DNA of 20,912 nucleotides from NCBI GenBank assembly GCA_044238735.1, contig JBIICS010000038.1, forward strand, positions 1-20,912, read 5' to 3'. How positions within the stretch are numbered: position 1 is the stretch's first letter; each line of letters starts with the position of its first letter. Position numbers and translations under genes: made by a program. Positions 1 through 6,940 of this stretch are shown here, piece after piece. The notes beneath the pieces are model-generated. The model saw nothing but the letters and a program-made list of their open reading frames with translations, did no database searches and was not told the origin of the DNA. The stretch comes from JBIICS01 sp044238735 (GTDB lineage: Bacteria > Bacteroidota > Bacteroidia > UBA4408).

Positions 1-7
1 AATAAAA

Positions 8-520
8 ATGATTTCAATTAGCCAGAGTGTAGCCATTTTAATCGATGGCAATAATATCGAAATAAGTATACATAATATGGTTGGTAGTAAAAATGCCATG
101 CTTAATTTTGATATACTTATTCCAAATCTTTTAGATAACAGAGGGTTAAACCGGCTTATCTACTTCAGGGAAGGCACCAATATCTCCTCAAAACTGGCCG
201 AAAGACTTCAAGCCTTTTTTCATGGTTCGGTTGTGCCTTGCCATAAATCGGCAGATATTCCTTTAACTATTTTTGCAACTCAAATTGCCGAAAAGGTTGA
301 TACCATCATCATACTCTCGGGCGATAGTGATTATGTGGAATTAATTCGCCACCTTAAATCCAGAGGTGTAAGAGTAGAAATTTGCTCCGTTAAGGAAACT
401 ACAGCTCAAATCCTTATAGATGAATCAGATTATTACATCCCTCTAAGCAGTGAGGATATTTTTGTTTACAAACCTACCAATGTAAAACCACAGACTAGTT
501 TTAAAAGAAAACGTAATTAA
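8..520 (+). CDS. NYN-domain (LabA/DUF88-like) PIN-fold putative ribonuclease
   Basis: The 170-aa protein reads as a single NYN domain, a PIN-like fold that usually cuts RNA with acidic residues and metal ions. The N-terminal strand VAILIDGNNIE carries D13 and N15. K80 and D83 lie in HKSADIPLTIFATQIA, and the second acidic motif ILSGDSDYVELI carries D106 and D108. Together these match the family's active-site pattern. A basic tail (SFKRKRN) ends the protein and could contact RNA. It is the first gene of a tight + strand run, and the next start follows after one base. The ATG lies only 8 bases into the window, so a start further upstream cannot be excluded, although the first strand begins a few residues in, as expected. 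The RNA target is unknown. Confidence 0.8.
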   Translation: MISISQSVAILIDGNNIEISIHNMVGSKNAMLNFDILIPNLLDNRGLNRLIYFREGTNISSKLAERLQAFFHGSVVPCHKSADIPLTIFATQIAEKVDTIIILSGDSDYVELIRHLKSRGVRVEICSVKETTAQILIDESDYYIPLSSEDIFVYKPTNVKPQTSFKRKRN

Positions 521-521
521 T

Positions 522-1274
522 ATGATTGCTAGTATCCAGCTTCCTAATTTTTTAATTGAGGTTGATTTATCTAAACCCATCGACATCTCAATTCCTCTGA
601 TATCAGGCGAACAGAATCTAAGTGCCTGGTATGTAAATCCTCCATTGTTTAAAGCAGTTGAATCGGAATATTTTATTGGTGATGTTAGCCGGGGTGGAGC
701 GGTAAATTTTAAAGACATCTATTTTAATCCTCATGGGCATGGTACCCATACCGAATGCGTTGGACATATCTCAAAGGAGTTTCAAAGTATTAATAAAACA
801 CTGAAAAACTTTTTTACTTTGGCTCAGGTTATCAGTATTAATCCTGAAATAAGCGCTGAAGACAGAATAGTAAGAATCAAACAAATTTCAGAAAATATTT
901 TACCCGGTGTTGATGCCTTAATAATAAGAACATTACCCAATAATAACGCCAAAACTAATTTTCAATATTCAAACACAAACCCTCCATACCTTGAAACAGG
1001 CACCGGCAAAATGTTAAGAGAAAGGGGAATAAAACACCTTTTAATAGACACGCCGAGCATAGATAAAGAATTTGATGAGGGTAAGCTTGTTAATCATCAT
1101 GAATTTTGGAATTATCCTCAAGAAATAAACAACGGCAATACCATAACCGAATTTATTTTCGTTCCTGATAGTATTGAAGACGGTTATTATTTGCTTAACC
1201 TTCAAATTGCGCCTTTCGAGAATGATGCCAGTCCCTCTAAACCCATCTTGTTTAAACCCTTAAACAACATATAA
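522..1274 (+). CDS. cyclase family (kynurenine-formamidase-like fold) metal-dependent hydrolase
   Basis: A 250-aa protein that resembles the cyclase family (PF04199), which includes the kynurenine formamidase KynB and other metal-dependent amide or ester hydrolases. The candidate metal site is PHGHGTHTECVGH at residues 70-82 (H71, H73, H76, E78, H82), followed by ALIIRT near 132-137, LLIDTPSID near 173-181 and NHHEFW at 191-196, which match the general order of family motifs. The first motif is not the textbook HxGTHxD: the spacing differs and Glu stands where Asp is usual. This looks like a distinct subfamily, so the substrate should not be assumed to be N-formylkynurenine. Its stop codon overlaps the next start by one base (TAATG), implying co-translation with the Lrp-type regulator. 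Family call fairly secure, function open. Confidence 0.72.
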   Translation: MIASIQLPNFLIEVDLSKPIDISIPLISGEQNLSAWYVNPPLFKAVESEYFIGDVSRGGAVNFKDIYFNPHGHGTHTECVGHISKEFQSINKTLKNFFTLAQVISINPEISAEDRIVRIKQISENILPGVDALIIRTLPNNNAKTNFQYSNTNPPYLETGTGKMLRERGIKHLLIDTPSIDKEFDEGKLVNHHEFWNYPQEINNGNTITEFIFVPDSIEDGYYLLNLQIAPFENDASPSKPILFKPLNNI

Positions 1275-1765
1275 TGGCCAATGAACCGGAAAAATTAGAT
1301 AAGATTGATTTAAAAATCTTACGCATTCTTCAACTGGATGGACGGATTACAAATCTACAACTAAGTAATCAAGTTGGGTTATCTCCTGCCCCTACACTGG
1401 AGAGAGTAAAAAAATTAGAAAAATGGGGCTTAATTAAAAGTTATCATGCTTTAGTGGATGAAACTGTTCTCGGAATAGGTATTGTTGCTTTTATTCAGGT
1501 GTCTTTGGTAAGGCAGATTAATAATTCTATTGAAAAGTTTAAGAATGAAATCTCCACAATTACAGAAATATCTGAATGTTATCAAGTTACAGGTGAATCC
1601 GATTACTTGATTAAGATAATGGTTAAAGATATGCAGGCCTTTGAGAAATTAATTTCGGATAGATTAAGCAGGATAGAAGAAATAGGTCAGATGAAAACCA
1701 TGATGGTTTTATCCAAAACTAAAGATACCCGCCTCATTCCTCATCCTTACGATAATAAAGCATGA
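1274..1765 (+). CDS. Lrp/AsnC family transcriptional regulator
   Basis: A 163-aa protein of the usual Lrp/AsnC length. Residues about 8-55 form the DNA-binding winged helix-turn-helix (DKIDLKILRILQLDGR, then LSNQVGLSPAPTLERVKKLE). Residues about 65-145 form the RAM effector domain, with the typical stretch VTGESDYLIKIMV at 105-117. Members bind DNA as dimers or octamers and usually sense an amino acid. The gene overlaps its upstream neighbour by 1 nt and the next gene by 4 nt (ATGA). It lies about 3 kb upstream of the trp operon, but nothing in the sequence shows which amino acid it senses or which promoters it controls. The Lrp assignment is confident; a link to trp would be a guess. Confidence 0.9.
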   Translation: MANEPEKLDKIDLKILRILQLDGRITNLQLSNQVGLSPAPTLERVKKLEKWGLIKSYHALVDETVLGIGIVAFIQVSLVRQINNSIEKFKNEISTITEISECYQVTGESDYLIKIMVKDMQAFEKLISDRLSRIEEIGQMKTMMVLSKTKDTRLIPHPYDNKA

Positions 1766-2106
1766 ATATTGAAGATCTAAGAAACATCTGCCTATCTCTT
1801 CCACAGGTAACGGAGGAGTTTCCATTTGATAATGATACTTTAGTATTTAAGGTAGCAGGAAAGATGTTTGCCCTTACCTCTTTAAGTGATCCCAGCACCG
1901 TTAATCTTAAATGCGAGCCCGAAAAGGCTATTGAATTACGGGAGCGTTATAATGGAATTACGCCAGGCTATCACATGAATAAGAAACACTGGAATACGGT
2001 TATGATGAAAGGAGATTACAGCGATTCTCTTTTAAAAGAATGGATTATTGAATCTTATAATCTAGTATATAACAAATTACCAAAAAAATTAAAACCTATA
2101 AAATGA
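1762..2106 (+). CDS. MmcQ/YjbR family protein
   Basis: A 114-aa single-domain protein of the MmcQ/YjbR family (PF04237). It shows the typical N-terminal LRNICLSLPQVTEEFPF, the middle strands VFKVAGKMFAL and VNLKCEPEKA, and the C-terminal PGYHMNKKHWNTVMM motif followed by a helix. The fold is related to CyaY and similar small alpha/beta proteins; a DNA-binding role has been proposed for the family but a molecular function is not established. Start and stop overlap both neighbours by 4 nt (ATGA), so it is translated as part of the operon. Length and motif order are normal. Confidence 0.88.
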   Translation: MNIEDLRNICLSLPQVTEEFPFDNDTLVFKVAGKMFALTSLSDPSTVNLKCEPEKAIELRERYNGITPGYHMNKKHWNTVMMKGDYSDSLLKEWIIESYNLVYNKLPKKLKPIK

Positions 2107-2696
2107 ATAATAAATATTTTAAACGATTAATTTCAAAATTTGCCCGATATTTCATTCAAGGGGCTATTTTGGTTATCCCCATAACGTTAACCATTTATAT
2201 TGTATATAATGCTATAAGTTTTATAGACCATCTACTTCCTGTACATTATCCCGGATTAAATCTTATTATAATCATAACAACCATAACACTTTTAGGTGCA
2301 TTTGGATCCACTATTATTCTTCAACCTTTTATAAACTATTTCGAAAGAATGATGGAAAGAGCTCCTTTAGTTAAAGTAATTTATACTTCGCTTAAGGACT
2401 TACTTTCAGCATTTGTTGGTAAAGAGAAAAAATTTAATCAACCCGTATTGGTTAAAATTAACAGTACAGATGAAATTATGCGTTTGGGATTTATTACTCA
2501 AGAAGATTTAACTTTTATTGGAATTGAGAATAAATATGTTGCAATTTATTTTCCGCATAGCTATAACTTCTCCGGAAATCTTTTGGTTGTACCCGTTAAA
2601 AACGTTATTAAAATAAGCGGGCCTTCGGCCGAGGTAATGAAATTTATAGTAAGCGGGGGTGTAACCGATTTAGAAAACATAAAAATAAAATCTTAA
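2103..2696 (+). CDS. DUF502 family inner-membrane protein
   Basis: A 197-aa protein with two predicted membrane helices, about residues 16-40 (YFIQGAILVIPITLTIYIVYN) and 51-76, followed by a soluble domain. The PLVKVIYTSLKDLLSAFVG stretch after the second helix, then the strand-rich region with FPHSYNFSGNLLVVP and a conserved-looking SGGV near the C-terminus, match DUF502 proteins. These are widespread in bacteria and in plants (COV family); no biochemical role is firmly known for the bacterial ones. The stop overlaps the next ATG by one base, and the gene lies in the seven-gene + strand unit. Confidence 0.88.
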   Translation: MNNKYFKRLISKFARYFIQGAILVIPITLTIYIVYNAISFIDHLLPVHYPGLNLIIIITTITLLGAFGSTIILQPFINYFERMMERAPLVKVIYTSLKDLLSAFVGKEKKFNQPVLVKINSTDEIMRLGFITQEDLTFIGIENKYVAIYFPHSYNFSGNLLVVPVKNVIKISGPSAEVMKFIVSGGVTDLENIKIKS

Positions 2697-3139
2697 TGGA
2701 ATATTCTATAAAATCTTTTGATGAATTAACGCCTCTAGAACTCTACCAGATTTTAAAATTAAGGGAAGAAGTGTTTATAGTAGAACAAAACTGTGTTTAT
2801 AAAGATATTGATGATTATGATCTGCGCGCCTATCATCTAATGGGTAAAATAAACAATGAAATTCAGGCTTATGCCCGGATATTTTCTCCCCGTATAAAAT
2901 ATCCCGAATGCTCTATTGGCAGAGTTGTTGTTAGAAAAGAACAAAGACTGAATTTTTACGGAAAATCTTTAATGCAAGTAGCTATAAAATTTTTGAACGA
3001 AAAATTTAGTGGTGTATCAATTGTCATTTCAGCACAGCTTTATTTAAAAAAATTTTATGAGGAATTTGGATTTAAGGCTATTTACGATGTTTATGATGAG
3101 GACGGAATACCACATATTAAAATGATTTTAGATGCATAA
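2696..3139 (+). CDS. ElaA-like GNAT family N-acetyltransferase
   Basis: A 147-aa GNAT acetyltransferase that looks like E. coli ElaA along its full length. It has LYQILKLREEVFIVEQNCVYKDIDDYD near the N-terminus, the acetyl-CoA binding region SIGRVVVRKEQRLNFYGKSLM in the middle, and the C-terminal KKFYEEFGFKAIYDVYDEDGIPHIKM. The DEDGIPHI signature is especially characteristic. The usual Q/RxxGxG/A loop is altered here (RLNFYGKSL), as in other ElaA proteins. The acceptor substrate is unknown. The C-terminal codons overlap the start of the following PolX-like gene by 8 nt. Confidence 0.85.
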   Translation: MEYSIKSFDELTPLELYQILKLREEVFIVEQNCVYKDIDDYDLRAYHLMGKINNEIQAYARIFSPRIKYPECSIGRVVVRKEQRLNFYGKSLMQVAIKFLNEKFSGVSIVISAQLYLKKFYEEFGFKAIYDVYDEDGIPHIKMILDA

Positions 3140-4751
3140 TTACAGTAACGCTGAAATTTCTGAAGCCCTTGAATTAGCTGCTCAGTTAATGGAATTGCAT
3201 AATGAAAATCCGTTTAAAATTAGGGCGCTTAATAATGCCTCCTATAAAATAAGCAGATATCCCGAATCCCTTATTGGACTGAGCTTACAGGAACTCGAAA
3301 AAATAGAAGGGATTGGGAAAGGAATTGCTCAAAAAATAATTGAACTACACCATGCGGGCACTTTTCAAGAGTTAAGTGATCTTTTAAATAAAACTCCTGA
3401 AGGATTAACAGAGTTATTTAAAGTGAAAGGCCTTGGGCCAAAAAAAATTGCAAAACTTTGGCACGAGTTAGGTATAGAAAGCATAGGCGAACTAATGTAT
3501 GCTTGCAAAGAAAACAGACTGATAGAAATAAAAGGGTTTGGTGAAAAAACTCAAAATGCCGTAATAGAAAGCATTCAGTTTATTTTAAGTTCAAAAGATT
3601 GGTTTCATTTCTCAGAAGCAGAGATAATTGCTCATAGTCTTAAAGAAGAACTCAATAATAAATATAAACTCCATCAAATAGAACTTTGTGGCCAAATTAT
3701 AAGAAAGTGTGAAACCGTTAATGAAATAACATTTATTTGCTCACCCGAAATCGATATGCAGGATGTCCCAAAAAATTATAAAGGTCTTAATGTAAACTTA
3801 ATATCGTGCAAGGAATCCGAATTTGATTATAATTGTTTTATTCATAGTGCTTCAGACGAACATATTGCGCAACTGGAACTTCTGGATCCGGATATACTTA
3901 AAAAAGCGAACAACGATAAAGAAGTATATCAGCTTCTTCGTTTGCAATACATTATTCCGGAACTACGCGATGGTTTATTAGAAATTGAAAAGGCAAAAAT
4001 AAATGCAATACCTGATCTTATCAATTACAACGATTTAAAAGGAATACTCCATAACCATACAACATACAGTGATGGGCAACATTCTTTAAAAGAAATGGCA
4101 GATTATGCTAAAGAACTAGGCTTCGAATACTTGGCCATTTGCGATCATAGTATTTCTGCATCTTATGCGGGTGGATTAAAACCCGAAGATATTATCGAAC
4201 AACATCAGGAGATAGATGCACTAAATAAAAAATTAGCTCCATTTAAAATATTTAAGGGAATAGAAAGCGATATTAAAAACGACGGCTCATTAGACTATCC
4301 AACAGATCTATTAAAAACGTTTGACCTGGTTGTTGCCAGTATTCATCAAGGTTTTAAAATGGATGAAGAAACAGCAACAAAGCGATTAATTAAGGCAATA
4401 GAAAATCCTTATACCACCATTCTGGGGCACATGACCGGCCGATTACTCTTGTCAAGAAAAGGTTATCCGGTTAACTTTAAAAAAATTATTGATGCTTGTG
4501 CTGATAATCAGGTGATTATAGAGCTTAATGCCCATCCCTATCGTCTGGACATCGACTGGAGGTGGATACCATACTGTATCGAGAAAGGAGTATTAATCTC
4601 CATAAACCCTGATGCACACTCCAAAAGTGGTTATCACGATATGCAATATGGTATTAATGTAGCACGAAAAGGTTATTTGAGCAAAGCTAATTGTTTTAAC
4701 GCCCTGAATTTAAAACAAGTAGAAGAATGGATGTGGCAAAAAAGAAAATAA
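3132..4751 (+). CDS. polX: PolX-like helix-hairpin-helix / PHP-domain protein with degenerate polymerase palm
   Basis: The 539-aa protein has the domain order of bacterial PolX: N-terminal helix-hairpin-helix DNA-binding elements (55-69, 95-110, 130-148), a nucleotidyltransferase-like middle (about 155-290) and a C-terminal PHP phosphoesterase. The PHP metal ligands look complete: H307 and H309 (HNH), D338/H339, E378, H405, H433, and D494/H496 in NPDAH. In the middle domain, the place where active PolX enzymes carry the GS...DID catalytic pattern reads CGQIIRKCETVNEITFI (186-202): Ser is replaced by Gln and the two aspartates by N197/E198 and T200. I therefore infer a DNA-binding nuclease without polymerase activity. 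It is somewhat shorter than typical PolX (about 570-580 aa). Last gene of the upstream unit; the trp promoter begins 11 nt after its stop. Confidence 0.82.
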   Translation: MHNYSNAEISEALELAAQLMELHNENPFKIRALNNASYKISRYPESLIGLSLQELEKIEGIGKGIAQKIIELHHAGTFQELSDLLNKTPEGLTELFKVKGLGPKKIAKLWHELGIESIGELMYACKENRLIEIKGFGEKTQNAVIESIQFILSSKDWFHFSEAEIIAHSLKEELNNKYKLHQIELCGQIIRKCETVNEITFICSPEIDMQDVPKNYKGLNVNLISCKESEFDYNCFIHSASDEHIAQLELLDPDILKKANNDKEVYQLLRLQYIIPELRDGLLEIEKAKINAIPDLINYNDLKGILHNHTTYSDGQHSLKEMADYAKELGFEYLAICDHSISASYAGGLKPEDIIEQHQEIDALNKKLAPFKIFKGIESDIKNDGSLDYPTDLLKTFDLVVASIHQGFKMDEETATKRLIKAIENPYTTILGHMTGRLLLSRKGYPVNFKKIIDACADNQVIIELNAHPYRLDIDWRWIPYCIEKGVLISINPDAHSKSGYHDMQYGINVARKGYLSKANCFNALNLKQVEEWMWQKRK

Positions 4752-4762
4752 AATCCAATAAA

Positions 4763-4795
4763 TTTGGTTGTAAAAAAATTTATCCTTTAAATTTG
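4763..4795 (+). promoter_or_regulatory. trp operon promoter (Bacteroidetes -33/-7 type)
   Basis: The -7 element TAAATTTG (4788-4795) matches the Bacteroidetes consensus TAnnTTTG exactly. Upstream lie TTTG at 4763-4766 (21-nt spacer) and TTG at 4768-4770 (17-nt spacer), both within the reported range for Bacteroides and Flavobacterium promoters. Transcription would start near 4800, about a dozen bases before the leader-peptide ATG, giving a compact attenuator leader. No TrpR-like operator was recognised. Confidence 0.8.
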
Positions 4796-4812
4796 CATAA
4801 ATTAATACTTCA

Positions 4813-4872
4813 ATGAATAAAAACCTAAATACAAATTGGTGGTGGCAGTTTACTTATAACGTGAACAGCTAA
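4813..4872 (+). CDS. trpL: trp operon leader peptide with three consecutive Trp codons
   Basis: The 19-residue open frame reads MNKNLNTNWWWQFTYNVNS followed by TAA. Three Trp codons in a row (TGG at 4837-4845) in such a short peptide, directly before a terminator and trpE, are the hallmark of ribosome-mediated attenuation. Trp is the rarest amino acid, so chance is very unlikely. Phe (4849-4851) and Tyr (4855-4857) codons follow at once. The ATG begins about 13 nt after the predicted transcript start. When charged tRNA-Trp is scarce the ribosome should pause on the Trp codons and expose the last leader codons for antiterminator pairing. Confidence 0.9.
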   Translation: MNKNLNTNWWWQFTYNVNS

Positions 4873-4914
4873 TCTTTGTATTTATATACCATTAAAACGT
4901 AAAACCCGCTGTTC
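4863..4914 (+). promoter_or_regulatory. antiterminator pairing of the trp attenuator
   Basis: GAACAGC (4863-4869), covering the last sense codons of the leader peptide, is perfectly complementary over 7 bases to GCTGTTC (4908-4914). That second strand overlaps the left arm of the terminator, so the two pairings exclude each other. A ribosome finishing at the stop codon (4870-4872) would cover the first strand and let the terminator form. A ribosome stalled on the Trp codons would leave it free. The arrangement resembles the structured RNA described as Bacteroid-trp, though I could not run a covariance search. Confidence 0.72.
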
Positions 4915-4936
4915 CTCAATCAGCGGGTTTTTTATT
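4901..4936 (+). terminator. trp attenuator intrinsic terminator
   Basis: Left arm AAAACCCGCTG (4901-4911) pairs without mismatch with CAGCGGGTTTT (4921-4931) around a 9-base loop, and a T-rich run follows to about 4936. This is a strong rho-independent terminator only 11 bases before the trpE start, between the leader peptide and the structural genes, so it acts as a conditional terminator. It would also stop transcripts reading in from the upstream PolX-like gene. Confidence 0.9.
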
Positions 4937-4946
4937 TAGAAAAGAA

Positions 4947-6335
4947 ATGAAAACAACTACATACATACTAAATAGTCTTAAATTACCGGGAGACCGCTTT
5001 ACACCCATTAACCTGTACCTTAAAATAAGAGACGCGTTTCCTTACAGTGTATTATTGGAGAGCTCGGATTATAGAGCAAATGATAATGCTTATTCCTTCA
5101 TAGGTTTTAATCAATTAGCAAATATAAAAGCCTCCCAAAAAAGGGTTAGTGTAAAACTTCCAGGCCAATCATTCAGCGTTGAAGTAAACCATAAAGAAAA
5201 CATCCTTGATTATCTAAAACAATTTAAAAATTCATTTAAAATTCAAAATCAGGAAGTTTCGTTTATAAACGGATTGTTTGGGGCTTTTTTTCACGATGTG
5301 GTAGATGTTTTCGAGGACCTTAACCTAAAAAATAATTCAGATAAAGAGGTCCTTAATTTTTCGTTTTATAAGTACCTGCTTATTTTCAACCATTTTACTA
5401 ATGAACTAATTTTACAATATTATACCGAATTAGATGAAGATTTAGACATAAGTGATATCCTTGAAATTATTCATGGCTTCGATAAACAATCGTTTCCTTT
5501 TAAAAGGACTAAATTAGAATCTAGTGACTGCACAGATGAAGATTATTTAAAAATGGTAAGCAAAACCAAAATATATCTTCAGGGAGGAGAAATCTTTCAG
5601 GCCGTTATATCTAGAAAATTTGAAACAGATTTTAAAGGCGATGAATTTAACGTTTACCGTGCGCTTCGAATGATAAATCCATCACCTTATCTATTTTTCT
5701 TCGATTTTGGAAATTTTAAATTATTTGGCTCATCACCCGAGGCACAACTAAAAGTTAAAAATAATACCGCCTCTATTTTTCCAATTGCCGGAACTTACAA
5801 AAGAAGTGGTAACGATATAATAGATCAGATAGAAATTGAAAAACTAAAAAAGGATGAAAAAGAAAATGCAGAACATAGCATGCTTGTAGATTTAGCAAGA
5901 AATGACTTAAGCAGAAATTGTAAAGAAGTAAAAGTTGTAAAATACAAAGAGGTTCAAATATTTTCGCATGTCATTCATCTTGTTTCTGAAGTTAGCGGCA
6001 ACATAAAGCCTAATACCGACTCGCTTGATATTTTGGCCGGATCTTTTCCTGCGGGCACATTAAGTGGTGCCCCTAAAATAAGAGCGCTCCAGATAATTGA
6101 TGAACTGGAGAAAAGCGATAGAAACTTTTATGGAGGTTGTGTTGGTTATATTGGATTTAATAACGATATAAACTTAGCTATTACTATACGAAGTTTTAAA
6201 AGTGAAAACAATCGTCTTTCATACAGAGCCGGTGCCGGTATTGTTATTAACTCTGTACCCAAAAATGAATTAAATGAAATAAATAACAAAATTGCCGCTT
6301 TAAGAAAAGCAGTTGAATTTGCAGAAACTATTTAA
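4947..6335 (+). CDS. trpE: anthranilate synthase component I
   Basis: The 462-aa protein makes anthranilate from chorismate together with TrpG. The N-terminal SVLLESSDY carries the LLES element (36-39) that forms the Trp feedback site in TrpE, so allosteric inhibition by tryptophan is likely. Chorismate-binding motifs are present: FGSSPEAQLKV near 260, PIAGTYKRSG near 279-288, DEKENAEHSMLVDLARNDLSR near 303-323, SHVIHLVSEVSG near 340-351, FPAGTLSGAPKIRAL near 367-381 and the C-terminal AGAGIV. First structural gene after the attenuator. The start is 11 nt after the terminator T-run, and trpG begins one base after the stop. Slightly shorter than E. coli TrpE (about 520 aa), with no sign of damage. 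Confidence 0.97.
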   Translation: MKTTTYILNSLKLPGDRFTPINLYLKIRDAFPYSVLLESSDYRANDNAYSFIGFNQLANIKASQKRVSVKLPGQSFSVEVNHKENILDYLKQFKNSFKIQNQEVSFINGLFGAFFHDVVDVFEDLNLKNNSDKEVLNFSFYKYLLIFNHFTNELILQYYTELDEDLDISDILEIIHGFDKQSFPFKRTKLESSDCTDEDYLKMVSKTKIYLQGGEIFQAVISRKFETDFKGDEFNVYRALRMINPSPYLFFFDFGNFKLFGSSPEAQLKVKNNTASIFPIAGTYKRSGNDIIDQIEIEKLKKDEKENAEHSMLVDLARNDLSRNCKEVKVVKYKEVQIFSHVIHLVSEVSGNIKPNTDSLDILAGSFPAGTLSGAPKIRALQIIDELEKSDRNFYGGCVGYIGFNNDINLAITIRSFKSENNRLSYRAGAGIVINSVPKNELNEINNKIAALRKAVEFAETI

Positions 6336-6336
6336 A

Positions 6337-6900
6337 ATGAAAATATTAGTATTAGATAATTACGACTCCTTCACCTATAATCTGGTTCATTATCTGGAAG
6401 CCATCAACAATGTTGAAGTAAGTGTTTTTAGAAACGACAAAATATCATTAGATGCTATAACGGATTTCGATAAAATTGTACTTTCGCCGGGCCCAGGTTT
6501 ACCAAAAGACGCAGGTATTATGCCCCAGTTAATAAAAGAATTTGCAGGCAAAAAGCCGATATTAGGGGTTTGTTTAGGCCACCAGGCAATTGCTGAAGCC
6601 TTTGGAGGTAATTTATTTAATCTTGATAAAGTTTATCACGGCCTAAGCACAGAACAAATACTAATAAATGAACACTATATTTTTACCGGACTTCCAAAAA
6701 AATTTAAAGTTGGTCGCTATCACAGCTGGAATGTTGATTCGAATTTACCGAAAGATCTAAAACTTATCTCTGTAGACGAAAATGGACTTGTAATGGCTAT
6801 ATGCCATCAAACATTTGATATAACTGGTCTTCAGTTTCATCCCGAATCTGTTTTAACAGAATATGGAAAAGAAATTATTATAAACTGGGTAAAACATTAA
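6337..6900 (+). CDS. trpG: anthranilate synthase component II (glutamine amidotransferase)
   Basis: The 187-aa class I glutamine amidotransferase supplies ammonia to TrpE. The catalytic triad is visible: C79 in LGVCLGHQ, and H168 and E170 in LQFHPESV. The oxyanion PGPG loop lies at 51-54 and HGLST at 101-105. I chose the ATG at 6337 because the protein then begins MKILVLDNYDSF, the conserved TrpG N-terminus. A longer in-frame start at 6313 would overlap trpE and add eight unconserved residues. It is a stand-alone amidotransferase with no fused TrpD domain. It may also serve PabB, as in some bacteria; no pab gene lies nearby. Confidence 0.96.
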   Translation: MKILVLDNYDSFTYNLVHYLEAINNVEVSVFRNDKISLDAITDFDKIVLSPGPGLPKDAGIMPQLIKEFAGKKPILGVCLGHQAIAEAFGGNLFNLDKVYHGLSTEQILINEHYIFTGLPKKFKVGRYHSWNVDSNLPKDLKLISVDENGLVMAICHQTFDITGLQFHPESVLTEYGKEIIINWVKH

Positions 6901-6940
6901 GAAAACATACTATAATAAATTTAACCTTTAGAATTTAAGA

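Noticed and set aside
522..1765. Kynurenine formamidase plus Lrp regulator as a Trp-catabolism module linked to the trp operon
   Set aside because: The metal motif is not that of KynB, no other kynurenine pathway gene is present, and Lrp specificity is unknown. Proximity alone is not enough.
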